Shown here one piece after another: positions 42,709 through 52,019 of a stretch of DNA of 64,000 nucleotides. Each line of letters starts with the position of its first letter. Positions within the stretch are counted from its first letter, which is position 1. Location: the NCBI GenBank assembly GCA_016795205.1, contig JAEUHZ010000008.1, positions 1 through 64,000 on the forward strand, given 5' to 3'. The stretch is from Planctomycetota bacterium (lineage in GTDB: Bacteria > Planctomycetota > UBA1135 > GCA-002686595). The notes under the pieces are model-generated. The model saw nothing but the letters and a program-made list of their open reading frames with translations. It was not told the origin of the DNA and did not search any database. The position numbers and the translations under genes were made by a program.

Positions 42709-43608
42709 GTGCCGCCCACCGCCCCCTCCCGCGCGCTCGTCACGCTGCTCATCGCGTTCCTCTGCCTCGCGTGGGGCAGCACGTGGATCGTCATCGCCGA
42801 CGGGCTGCGCGACCTGCCGCCGTTCACGTCGGCGGCGGCGCGCTTCCTCGTCGCGGCCCTCGCGATGACCGCGCTCGCGCCGGGGATCGCGCGCCGCGAG
42901 GGAGGTCGCGCGCCGACGTGGCGGTTGCGGCTCGCGCTCGGCGTGCTCAACTTCGGCGCGTCGTACGCGATCGTCTACTGGACCGAGACCAAGCTCCCCT
43001 CCGGCGTCGTCAGCGTCCTGTGGGCCGTCTTCCCGATGCTGATGGCGGCCAGCTCGAGCTGGTTCTTGAGCGGCGAGCGGCTGCGGCCGGCGCAGTGGGC
43101 CGGGTTCGCGCTGGGCTTCGCGGGCGTCGCGCTGCTGTTCGCGACCGACCTGCGCGCGTTCGGGCCGGCGGGCGTGCCGGCGGCGGCGATCCTGCTCGTG
43201 TCGCCGCTCGTGTCGTGCGTCGGGAACACGCTGCTCAAGCGCGATGGCAAGGACACCAGCTCCGCGCTCGTCAACCGGGACGGCATGTGGATCGGGGCAG
43301 GCGTCCTCGTCGCGTTGGCGTTCGCGTTCGAGCGCGAGGCGCCGGTGGAGTGGACGGTGCGCGCGACCCTGAGCGTCCTCTACCTGGCGCTCGTCGGCAC
43401 GGTCGCCACGTTCGGGCTGTACTTCTGGCTGCTGCGACACACCGAGGCTTGGCGGCTCAGCACGATCGCCTACGTCACGCCGGCGGTGGCGCTGCTGCTC
43501 GGGACGCTCCTCAAGGACGAGCCGTTCACGCGCTGGACGCTGGCGGGGTCGCTCACGATCCTCGCCGGGGTCGTGCTGGCGACGTGGCGGCCGCGACGCA
43601 GGTCTTGA
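42709..43608 (+). CDS. DMT-superfamily EamA transporter
   Basis: 299 residues with ten hydrophobic helices in two EamA repeats of five. Signature pieces: FLCLAWGSTWIVIADGL in helix 1, ARFLVAALAMTAL, YWTETKLPSGVVSVLWAVFP, AGFALGFAGVALLFA, then in the second half LYLALVGTVATFGLYFWLL and AYVTPAVALLLGTLLKDEPF. Such proteins export small metabolites or drugs; the substrate is unknown. The start is GTG at 42709, just ahead of helix 1. A small hairpin follows 25 nt after the stop. Confidence 0.9.
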   Translation: MPPTAPSRALVTLLIAFLCLAWGSTWIVIADGLRDLPPFTSAAARFLVAALAMTALAPGIARREGGRAPTWRLRLALGVLNFGASYAIVYWTETKLPSGVVSVLWAVFPMLMAASSSWFLSGERLRPAQWAGFALGFAGVALLFATDLRAFGPAGVPAAAILLVSPLVSCVGNTLLKRDGKDTSSALVNRDGMWIGAGVLVALAFAFEREAPVEWTVRATLSVLYLALVGTVATFGLYFWLLRHTEAWRLSTIAYVTPAVALLLGTLLKDEPFTRWTLAGSLTILAGVVLATWRPRRRS

Positions 43609-43632
43609 TCCGGGAACGAGTTGCGGCGGCTG

Positions 43633-43647
43633 GGCAGGAAACCTGCC
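43633..43647 (+). terminator. Small hairpin after the EamA gene
   Basis: A 6-bp stem, GGCAGG with CCTGCC, around an AAA loop, 25 nt beyond the transporter stop. No T-tract follows. About 35 nt later GGTATCC occurs twice 5 nt apart, upstream of dnaE2. Nothing else is seen in this 230-nt gap. Confidence 0.3.
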
Positions 43648-43839
43648 GCGCTCGGTTCGGTATCCGTTAGGGTATCCCCGTCCCCGCGCGGCATCCCACC
43701 ACCTGGACGCCCACCCCGTCCGCCGCGCGGGGACTCCTCGGCCTCGGGCGGCGGACGCACTCCTCACCGCTCGAGGCCGGGCCCTCTCTTCCGCGCAACG
43801 GCCGATGCCGACCGCGCGGCCGTTCCGAGGTCTTCCGCG

Positions 43840-46800
43840 ATGTACGTCCCGCTGCGTGTCCACGGCCACCACTCCCTCCTGACCGGCGTCGACGCGCCGC
43901 GCACGCTGCTCGAGCGCGCGGCGGAGCTGGGCCTCCCGGCGCTGGCGCTCACGGACGTCGACGCGCTCTCGGGCGTGGTCGACCTGGCGCGCGCGGCGCA
44001 GAAGGTCGCGGGCGTGCGGCCGATCTTCGGCCTCGAGCTCTCGGACCCGAGCGGGCTCCCCGGCCGCGTCGTCGCGCTGGCTCGCGACGCACAGGGCTGG
44101 CGCAACCTGTGCCGCCTCGCGAGCGCGCGGCGGTTGGGCGGCGATCCTGGTGAGCGCGATGCGGACGCGCGCGCGCGCGACGCGCGGCTCGCGGGCGAGC
44201 ACGCCTTCCGCCTCGTCGACGAGGTCGTCACGCACCAGGCGGGACTCGTGCTGCTCGTGGACCACCCGCGGCTCGTCCTCGAGCTCGCGGGTCGCGTCGA
44301 CGAGCGCGAGCTCTTCGTCGCGATCTCGCCCGCGAGCCTCGCACTGCGGCGCGCGTCCGGCCGCGAGCGCGGGCCGCGCAACGCGGCGCATGCGCCCTCG
44401 ATCCGCAGCGCGGGCCTCGACGCCTTCGATCTGCCGCGACGCAGCGCGGACGAGCTGCTCGCGATGCCCAAGACGCCCGCGCCCGAGCCGGCCGTCCCGG
44501 CCCAGGACCTGGTCGAGGCCGCGCGCGCGGCCGGCGTCGCGACGCTGGCCGTGCCCGACGTGTACCTGGCGAACGCCGCGGGCTGGCCGGACCACGTGGC
44601 GCGCGTCGCGATCAAGCACAACGCGCTGGCCGAGGACCTCCCCGAGGGCTGGCTCGCGCCGCGGCCGGCGCACCTGCTGCCCGCGGCGGAGATGCACGCG
44701 CTCTACGCCGACCTGCCCGAGGTCGCGGGCCCGTTCCTCCGCACGGAGCACGGCGCGCTCGAGCGCACGCTGGCGGTCGCGGACCGCTGCCGCTTCGAGC
44801 CCGAGCTGGGCGGGACCGTGTTCCCCACGATCGAGCTCGCGCCGGGCGAGACGCCCTACTCGCGCCTCGCGTCGCTGGCCTTCGCGGGCGCGAGCACGCG
44901 CTATCGCCCGCTCAAGCCCGAGGTCGTGCGGCGGCTGGAATACGAGCTCACGACGATCGAGAGGCTCGGGTTCGCGAGCTACTTCCTGCTCGTGCTCCAG
45001 ATCGCGGACTTCGCGCGCGAGCGCGGCATCCCGCACGTGGGCCGCGGCTCGGCGGCGGATTCGCTGGTCGCGTATTGCCTGCGCCTCACGGACGCCGATC
45101 CGCTGCGCTACCGGCTCACGTTCGAGCGCTTCCTGAACCCCGCGCGGCGCGACCGGCCCGACATCGACCTCGATTTTTGCTGGCGGCGGCGCGACGAGGT
45201 GCTGGAGCACGTGTACGGCCTCTTCGGGCCGGAGCGCACGGCGATGATCGCCACGCTGGCGACTTGCGGGGTGCGCGCGGCGTTCCGCGAGTCGGCGCTG
45301 GCCTTGGGCGTGCCCCCGGCCGAAGCGAACCGCTGGTCGCGGCGGCTGCCGCTGCACTGGACGCGCGCGCACGCGGCGGGCGACGAGGACCCGGGTGGGA
45401 TCGCGGCGGACCTCGGGCTCGCGGGGCCAGCGCGTGCGAGCTCGGCGAGCACGTCCACCAGAACGAGCGTGGGCTCCTCGGCTGCCTCGGCGCCCGGCTT
45501 CTCGCCAGCCAATGCGCCGGGCCTGCACTCCGCCGCGCCGGGCGCGCACGGGAACGCGGCGCGCACGCTGCCGCCGGTGCTGGCCGGCAACCGGATCGCC
45601 GAGCTCTTCGCGCGCACGCCCGAGGCGCGCGGCTTCCCGTTCGACGATCCGCGCCTGCAGCGCGTGCTGCAGGCCGCCGACCGGCTCACGGGCGCGCCGC
45701 GGCACTACGGGTTGCACCCCGGCGGCGTCGTCGTGGCGCCCGGTCCGATCACGGACTTCGTGCCGTGCCAACGCGCGGCGAAGGGGCCGATCGTGGCGCA
45801 GTTCGACAAGGACGCGGTCGAGGCCGTCGGGCTGGTCAAGATGGATCTGCTCGGGAACCGCGCGCTGACGACGCTCGACGACTGCGTGAGGTCGCTGGCA
45901 CGCGCCGGCATCGCCGTCGACCTCGAGACGATCCCCGAGGACGATCCCAAGACGGCGCGCACGCTGCGCGAGGGACGCACGGTCGGCTGCTTCCAGATCG
46001 AATCGCCGGGCATGCGCAACCTGCTCCAGCAGATCGGCGCGCGGACGATGGACGACGTGATCCAGGCCGTCGCGCTGATCCGGCCCGGCCCGGCCGGGTC
46101 GGGCATGAAGGACGCGTACGTGCGTCGCTACCGCGGGCTCGAGCCGCGCCACGCTCCGCATCCGCGGCTCGAGGAGCTCTTGTGGGACACGTACGGCGTC
46201 ATGCTGTACCAGGAAGACGTCATGCAGGTCGCCTCACGGCTGGCCGGCATGGACCTGGCCGAGGCGGACCTCTTGCGGCGCGCGCTGCAGAAGCGGCGCG
46301 GCTTCGAGATCCGGGCCTTGTGCGAGCGTTTCGTCGCCGGAGCGGTCGAGGAGGGCATCGCGCGCGAGGACGCGCTGCGCGTCTGGGACTTGATCGCGAA
46401 CTTTGCCTCCTTCGGCTTCTGCAAGGCGCACGCTGTGACGTACGGACGCATTTCCTACCGCGCCGCGTGGCTCAAGACGCACTTCCCGGGCCCGTACCTG
46501 GCCGCGTTCCTCGAGAGCGACACCGGCTATTACGACGCGCGCGTCTACGTCGAGGAGGCGCGCCGCCTGGGCGTTCCGATCCAGCCGCCGGACGTGAACG
46601 CGAGCGCAGCGACGCGTTGGATCGGAGGTACGGAGTCTGACTCGACTCCGTACCTCCGATCCGTGTCCCGCTGGCCCGCGTCCGTGGCTTGAGCGAGGTC
46701 ACGCTCGGCGCCATCGTCGCCGCGCGCGCGGCCGGTGGGCGCTTCGTGTCGCTGCCCGACTTCCTCGAGCGCACCGGCGCGCAGGCCGACGAGGCCGAGG

Positions 46801-47543
46801 CGCTCATCCGCTGCGGCGCGTTCGACGGGCTCGACCGCACGATCCCGGAGCTCCTGTGGCGGCTCCACATGCTGCGTGCGCCGGCACGGCGCGTGCCGCG
46901 GGACGCGGGACTCGATCCGCGCGAGCTCGCCGCGCTGCGCTCGACGCCGAGCTCGCGCACCGCGGCCCGCGCCAAGGATCCGCTGGCCGCGGCCCGCGCC
47001 CGGGCGGCGGGCTGGGCTGGCGCCGGCATCGGTGCGGGCAACGTCGATCTCGCGCCGGGCGAGACGGCCTCGCTGTTCAGCGCCCCGGAGGCCGGAGCGC
47101 CGGCCCTGCCGCGGCTCCCGGATCACGATCGCCTCACGCGCGGGCGACTCGAGCACGAGATCCTCGGCCTGACGGTCTCGGCGCACCCGACCGCGCTGTT
47201 CGTCTGCCCGGCGGACGCGCGGATCGCGGCGCGCGAGAGCCTCGGATCCGAGCGCGCGCGGCCCGTGAACCCGATTCCGGCGCGCGACGTGCCGCAGAGC
47301 GCCGGCGCGCGCGTCACGCTGCGCGGCTGGCCGGCCGCGACGCGCCACGTACGCACGGCGGACGGGCGGACGATGCGCTTCTTGACGCTCGAGGACGAGA
47401 GCGCACTGGCCGAGGTCGTGATCTTCCCCGACGTCTACGAGCGCGACGGTGCGCACCTCTCCGAGACGGGCGTCCTGTGCGTGACGGGCACGGTCCAGGA
47501 CCAGATGGGCGCCTGCACGCTGCACGCGGAGGTGATCTGGTGA
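43840..47543 (+). pseudogene. dnaE2: DnaE2-type DNA polymerase III alpha subunit, frameshifted by a palindrome
   Basis: The first frame (950 codons to 46692) has a PHP domain (VHGHHSLLTGVDAPRTLLER), a polymerase core (HVGRGSAADSLVAYCLRL, RPDIDLDF) and MDDVIQAVALIRPGPAGSG. It breaks at 46619-46662. The second frame resumes in conserved sequence (VPLARVRGLSEVTLGAIVAA), continues through the helix-hairpin-helix (LPDFLERTGAQADEAEALIR) and ends in an OB fold (LTLEDESALAEVVIFPD). Removing 38 bases of the palindrome rejoins the halves as 1221 residues. Some PHP metal residues are changed (TDVD for TDHD). It would be an error-prone replicase; as written it is broken. Confidence 0.8.
46619..46662. repeat. 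Perfect 19-bp inverted repeat inserted in dnaE2
   Basis: The left arm is GGATCGGAGGTACGGAGTC (46619-46637), the loop is TGACTC, and the right arm (46644-46662) is its exact complement. Removing 38 bases gives ACG CGT TGG ATC CGT, restoring the reading frame and a good DnaE sequence. This fits a 34-base palindrome inserted with duplication of a GATC target. I saw no second copy in the window. Confidence 0.8.
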
Positions 47544-47595
47544 AGCAGATCCGTACACTACGCGGCGCAACCCGGATCGAATCCAGGACGCATCC

Positions 47596-48084
47596 ATGCC
47601 TCAACGCGAGATCACGCTCGACACCGCCGCCTTCCTCGACTCGACCCAAGCCCAGGCCCTGGCGGAGGTGAAGCGCGAGGCGGTCCACGCGATCACGGAC
47701 CGCTTCCTCGCCTGCTGCTACGACGAGGTCGGCAAGGCGCCGCGTCACCTCGACGGCGACGACCTGCACGGGATCGTCGGCCACTTGCTCCCCGGCCATT
47801 TCGCGCGCCAGGACCCACTCGCGGCGCAGGTCGGCCCCGTGCTGCGCGCCTACCTCGAGTTCCTGGGCGAGCGGGCGGTCGTGTCCCAGATGTTCGAGCT
47901 GCGGCGCGCGCTCGAGCACACGCTCCCGGAGTTCGCGCACGCCGTGGCGACGGGCGAGCACGCGCACCACGCCCCGGCCCCGCCCCAGAAGCCCTTCGTG
48001 CACGGCGCCGCGAAGACCGGTCGCAACGACCCCTGCCCCTGCGGGAGCGGCAAGAAGTTCAAGCAGTGCCACGGCCGGGCCTGA
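47596..48084 (+). CDS. SEC-C motif protein
   Basis: A protein of 162 residues. The last 25 residues are a SEC-C zinc-binding motif ([19 protein letters not shown]), as at the end of SecA and many small proteins, where it binds zinc and ribosomes or SecB. The N-terminal 110 residues are helical ([34 protein letters not shown]) with no family I recognise. A histidine/proline linker ([12 protein letters not shown]) joins them. It starts 52 nt after dnaE2 and converges on the SANT-repeat gene with 10 nt between. Confidence 0.82.
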   Translation: MPQREITLDTAAFLDSTQAQALAEVKREAVHAITDRFLACCYDEVGKAPRHLDGDDLHGIVGHLLPGHFARQDPLAAQVGPVLRAYLEFLGERAVVSQMFELRRALEHTLPEFAHAVATGEHAHHAPAPPQKPFVHGAAKTGRNDPCPCGSGKKFKQCHGRA

Positions 48085-48094
48085 GACCGCACGG

Positions 48095-48832
48095 TCAAGG
48101 CGTGACGCCGGGCGGGCTCTTGCGGGCTTGGTAGCGCAGGCTGACGTTCTCGCGTCCCATCTCCTCGAGCCGCTCGTCGGCCTTGTGCAGGCCCAGGTTG
48201 TGCGCCTTCGAGACGATGCTCTTCACCGAACGGTTGAGCCGCTGGGCGATCTCGAGGTTGGGGGTGAGCGGGTAGATCGTGCGCAGGAGCTCGATCTCTT
48301 CCGAGCTCCAGCGCGGCATCCGCGTGGCCGACGAGCCGGTCAGCCGCCGCACGAAAGCCTTGTCCTTCGCCAGGCAATAGCGCGCGCCCAGGCGCTTCAC
48401 GGCATCGACGGACCGTCCGAAGATCGCCGCCAGGTCCTCGTCCGTGCGCGTGCCGTACAGGCGCTTGAACTCGACGATCTCCTCCTGCGTCCAGCGCCCG
48501 GACTGCTGGACGCGGCGCAGCTCCTCGACCTGTTGCTCGACCTCTTGGACGGTCCGGCCCAGGATCCGTGCGATCGTCACGTGACTGGTCCCGCCCAGGT
48601 AGCGCTTCAGGTCCGCCACCTCGCGCGCGCTCCAGGGGCCGCTGCGCGTCGCGAGTTGGAAGATCTGCTCGGCCATGCGCCGGATGCTGGCGACCGGCCG
48701 GTTCAGGGCCTTCGCGATGGACTCGTCGTCGCGCAGCCCATAGAGCTCCTTGAGGCGCGCGACCTCCGGCGCCGTCCAGCGTCCGCGGCGCGGGCCCGCA
48801 CCCGGATCCGATCCCCAGGTGATGCGCTTCAC
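48095..48832 (-). CDS. Four-repeat SANT/Myb-like DNA-binding protein
   Basis: A protein of 245 residues built of four repeats of about 48 residues. Each starts with a tryptophan motif: RWTAPEVARLKELYG, PWSAREVADLKRYLG, RWTQEEIVEFKRLYG and RWSSEEIELLRTIYP. Each then has a helix-turn-helix such as IAQRLNRSVKSIVSKAHNLG. This is the Myb/SANT architecture, so DNA binding is likely. Start GTG at 48832 is 22 nt after the ptsI stop, suggesting an operon. The longer frame upstream is antisense to ptsI. Confidence 0.78.
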   Translation of the reverse strand: MKRITWGSDPGAGPRRGRWTAPEVARLKELYGLRDDESIAKALNRPVASIRRMAEQIFQLATRSGPWSAREVADLKRYLGGTSHVTIARILGRTVQEVEQQVEELRRVQQSGRWTQEEIVEFKRLYGTRTDEDLAAIFGRSVDAVKRLGARYCLAKDKAFVRRLTGSSATRMPRWSSEEIELLRTIYPLTPNLEIAQRLNRSVKSIVSKAHNLGLHKADERLEEMGRENVSLRYQARKSPPGVTP

Positions 48833-48854
48833 GCGGACCTCCTCTGCGAGCAGG

Positions 48855-50642
48855 TCATCGCGGCTCCCCCTTGTGCGGCTCGGCGGCGAACTCGGCCACC
48901 TGTCGCTCGTGCAGGCGCTGGCGACTCTTGGCCAGCACGGAGCGCACGCCTTCGGAAGTCGTCTCACGCAGTGCGAGCTGAGCGGTCTCGCGCGCTTCGG
49001 CACAAGCCGTCTCGCGCACGGCGTACTTGACCTCGGGCAGCAGCATCGGCACCACGCTGACGGCGTCGTAGCCCAACCCCAGGAGCAGCAGCGCCGTGGC
49101 GTAGTCGCCGGCCATCTCCCCGCACACGGAAGCCGGCTTGCCGGCCGCGCGCGCCGCCTCGGCCACACGCGCCAGCGCCTGGAGCACGGCCGGGTGGTGC
49201 ACGTCGTACAAGCGCGCCACGAGCGGATTGTCGCGGTCGACGGCCAGCAGGTACTGCACGAGGTCGTTCGTCCCCACGCTGACGTAGTCGACCTCGGCCA
49301 AGAGCGAGGGCAGCACGAAGAGCGTCGAGGGGACCTCGACCATGATCCCGACCGGCACGTCGCTGGCCACGTCGTAGCCACCATCGACCAGCGAGCGCCG
49401 AACCTCGTCGAAGATGCGGTGCACGTCGCGGACCTCTTCGATCGACGTCACCATCGGCAGGAGGATGCGCAGGTCGCCGTGCGCGCTGGCACGCAGGGCC
49501 GCTCGCAGTTGCACGCGCAGCAGGTCCTGCCACTCGATCGCGATGCGCAAGCCCCGCCAGCCGAGGGCCGGATTGGCCTCGCGCGGCGTCTTGAAGTACG
49601 GAAGCTGCTTGTCGTTGCCGATGTCGAGCGTGCGCAGCGTGACCGGTCGTCCCGCGAGGCGCTCCAGCACGCGCCGGTAGAGGCGGTACTGCTCCTCCTC
49701 GGAGGGGAACTGCTGGCGCTCCATGTAGAGGAACTCGGTGCGCAGGAGCCCCACGCCGTCGCAGTTCTGCAGCGGAAACGTGTCCAGGTCGCGCAGGCTC
49801 TCGACGTTCACCAGCACGGCGAAGCGGTGGCCGTCCGTCGTGACGGGCTCCAGGCTGGCGTGCAGCCCGAGCTTCTTCTCGCGCGTCTTGCGGCGCTCGA
49901 GCCGTGCCAGGAACTGATCGACGTCGTCCTGGTCGGGTCGCAGCTGGACGGTGCCGGCATCGCCGTCGACGAGCACGCGCAGGCCCTGCTCGAGCCGCGA
50001 GAGCAGGTTCGAGAGTCCCACCACGCACGGGATGCCGAACGAACGCGCCAGCACGGCCCCGTGCGAGAAGCGACCGCCGGCCTCGGTGACGACGGCCAGG
50101 ATCCGCTCGCGGGCCAGGTAGGTCACGACCTGCGGCGTGAGCTCCGCGGCGGCCAGGATGACCTGCTCGTCGCCCTGCACGATGGACTCCCGATCGTGCT
50201 GCATCAGCACGTCGAGCACGGCGCGCCAAGGGTCGCTGAAGTCCGCCGACCAGCCGCGCATGCCCTCGGCCGCGGTGCCGGCCAGGCGCTTCGTGACGCG
50301 GTCGATCAGCGCCTGCACGGCGGCCTCGGCGTTGATGCGCTGATCGCGGATCGTGGCCTCCACGTCGCGCTGCGTGGCGGGGTCCGTGAGGATCGTGCGA
50401 TGCAGCGCGAAGATGCCGGCGTCGCGCTCGCCCACCTGCGCCGCCACGGCCTTCTGCCGCCGCCGCAGCTCCTCGGCCGCCTGATCGATGGCCTCGCGCA
50501 GGCGGTCGACCTCGCGCGCGAGATCCTCCTCCGGGACGTTCCAGGTCGGGACGACGTGCGGCCGGGCGTGCACGACGTGGGCTGGCCCGAGCGCCAGCCC
50601 GGGCGCCACGGAGATCCCCTTCACGATCCTGTGCTGCGCCAT
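48855..50642 (-). CDS. ptsI: PTS enzyme I (phosphoenolpyruvate-protein phosphotransferase)
   Basis: A protein of 595 residues. The N-terminus is RIVKGISVAPGLALGPAHVV. The phosphohistidine site is TEAGGRFSHGAVLARSFGIPCVVG, with Gly in place of the usual Thr after the histidine. The PEP-binding barrel shows DGVGLLRTEFLYMER, PYFKTPREANPALGWRGLRI, LPMVTSIEEV, VSVGTNDLVQYLLAVDRDNP and the catalytic cysteine in CGEMAGD. It takes phosphate from PEP and passes it to HPr, which is not in this window. A likely downstream acceptor is the antiporter-EIIA fusion at 13974. Confidence 0.95.
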   Translation of the reverse strand: MAQHRIVKGISVAPGLALGPAHVVHARPHVVPTWNVPEEDLAREVDRLREAIDQAAEELRRRQKAVAAQVGERDAGIFALHRTILTDPATQRDVEATIRDQRINAEAAVQALIDRVTKRLAGTAAEGMRGWSADFSDPWRAVLDVLMQHDRESIVQGDEQVILAAAELTPQVVTYLARERILAVVTEAGGRFSHGAVLARSFGIPCVVGLSNLLSRLEQGLRVLVDGDAGTVQLRPDQDDVDQFLARLERRKTREKKLGLHASLEPVTTDGHRFAVLVNVESLRDLDTFPLQNCDGVGLLRTEFLYMERQQFPSEEEQYRLYRRVLERLAGRPVTLRTLDIGNDKQLPYFKTPREANPALGWRGLRIAIEWQDLLRVQLRAALRASAHGDLRILLPMVTSIEEVRDVHRIFDEVRRSLVDGGYDVASDVPVGIMVEVPSTLFVLPSLLAEVDYVSVGTNDLVQYLLAVDRDNPLVARLYDVHHPAVLQALARVAEAARAAGKPASVCGEMAGDYATALLLLGLGYDAVSVVPMLLPEVKYAVRETACAEARETAQLALRETTSEGVRSVLAKSRQRLHERQVAEFAAEPHKGEPR

Positions 50643-51045
50643 GCGTGTTCGATCCCGTGGAATCCGGGGCGCGGAAGCAAGCACGGTCGAGCGAGGCGGT
50701 CCTCGGCGGCGGGGGCGCGCGCGCTCGGCCGGGCGGTCTTCGCACCTCCCGGATTAGGAAGTCTCAATGTACCGGCCCCGGGGCGTCTGAGGAAGCCTTC
50801 AGACCGGGAGTTCCACCGGCTTTCGAGGCGCGCGCGGCGCTCCCCGGCGCGGGGGTCCGCTCCCCCGCCGCGGGACGACTGCGCCTGCCGCCAGGCGTGG
50901 GCCGCGCGGGAGCCCGTCGGATCCCCTCAAGAACGCGGCCCCGCCCCTCCGAAGCGAGCGCCGGGTCCTACGGCCGCGTCGGCCAGGGGTCCGGCACGTC
51001 GCCGGGCCACGCGCGACGAGGAGCGGCGATTGGGTCCTCACCCCC
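50643..51045. other. Divergent intergenic region, no gene seen
   Basis: About 400 bases between the divergent ptsI and the plus-strand membrane protein. It is GC-rich with no plausible frame. Short inverted GC repeats occur (for example around 50840-50880). Promoters for both genes should lie here, but I cannot place them. Confidence 0.45.
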
Positions 51046-51996
51046 ATGGCGACGATCGACAGATCCCAGGACAGCCGCTCCGGCGATGAACGTCCGGCGG
51101 GCGCCGGCGCAGCGCGCTGGACGTGGATGACGAGCGGCGCCCTCTTCGCGGGCGCGCTGGTGACCGCGATCGCTCCGCGCGTGCTGCCCGGCACGGCACC
51201 CGCCGCGGCCGACCTCGCACGACACGGACTCACCTGGCCCCTGATGCTGGGCTTCGCGCTGGTGCTGGCGGCGATCGCCTCGGCGGCGCGGCGCGCGCCG
51301 GTCGAGCCCGTGGAGGACGTCAGCGCTCCCGCGCGAGGGGAGCCGGCCCAGGCCCCCGCCGACGAGGGGCTCGTGCGCGAGATCACGAGCGAGCTGGCGC
51401 GGGTGCGCGGCGCGCTCCACGACCTGCGGGTCGACTTCGTCTACCTGAAGGATGGGATCGCTCGATTGCAGCAGGCGGCCACGCAGACCGACTCGGATTC
51501 GAACCGCGAGACCGAGGCCGCGATCTTCCGCCTGGCTGCGAGCCTGGACCAGCTCGGCGGGCGCATCGAGCACGAACTCGCCGCCCAACGCTCCTGGCTC
51601 CAGGACGTGCTCGACCAGGACCGCCGCCTGGCGAGCTCCACGGGCTCACTGCTCGCGCGCTCTGCGGACCCCTACGGACAGGCCTACGAGGGCGGCGACC
51701 ACGAGATCGAGGTCGAGCCCGGGTTCCAGACCTCGAGCGATGACCTGCACGTCGAGGTCGCGCTCGACGGCGACACGAGCTGGCCGCAGGGGCTCGGCGT
51801 GCTCGATCAGATCGACGAGCCGCGACCGCTGCTCGCGAACGGCAAGACCTCACCCAGCGGGCGCCCGTCGCCCGCCAGCGGGTTGTTCGACCCGATCGAG
51901 CACGGCGCCGCGGAGCTCGAGGAGAAGATGAGCCAGCTGCGGCACCTGCTCTCCGATCCCGCAGTGCAGCGCGCGCTGGACGCCCGCGCGCGCTGA
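51046..51996 (+). CDS. Membrane protein with two helices and coiled coil
   Basis: A protein of 316 residues. Two membrane helices lie near residues 27-45 (WMTSGALFAGALVTAIAP) and 64-80 (WPLMLGFALVLAAIASA). Residues 105-190 form a coiled-coil-like region (EITSELARVRGALHDLRVDF, EAAIFRLAASLDQLGGRIEH). The C-terminus is acidic and disordered, ending in a helix (ELEEKMSQLRHLLSDPAV). I do not recognise the family. It converges on tex with 23 nt between stops. Confidence 0.7.
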   Translation: MATIDRSQDSRSGDERPAGAGAARWTWMTSGALFAGALVTAIAPRVLPGTAPAAADLARHGLTWPLMLGFALVLAAIASAARRAPVEPVEDVSAPARGEPAQAPADEGLVREITSELARVRGALHDLRVDFVYLKDGIARLQQAATQTDSDSNRETEAAIFRLAASLDQLGGRIEHELAAQRSWLQDVLDQDRRLASSTGSLLARSADPYGQAYEGGDHEIEVEPGFQTSSDDLHVEVALDGDTSWPQGLGVLDQIDEPRPLLANGKTSPSGRPSPASGLFDPIEHGAAELEEKMSQLRHLLSDPAVQRALDARAR

Positions 51997-52019
51997 GCGT
52001 CCGCCGCGCGGCAGGGACC

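Noticed and set aside
42616-46161. A 1181-codon minus-strand frame opposite dnaE2
   Set aside because: The translation is arginine-, alanine- and glutamate-rich with no domain pattern, while the plus strand encodes clear polymerase motifs.
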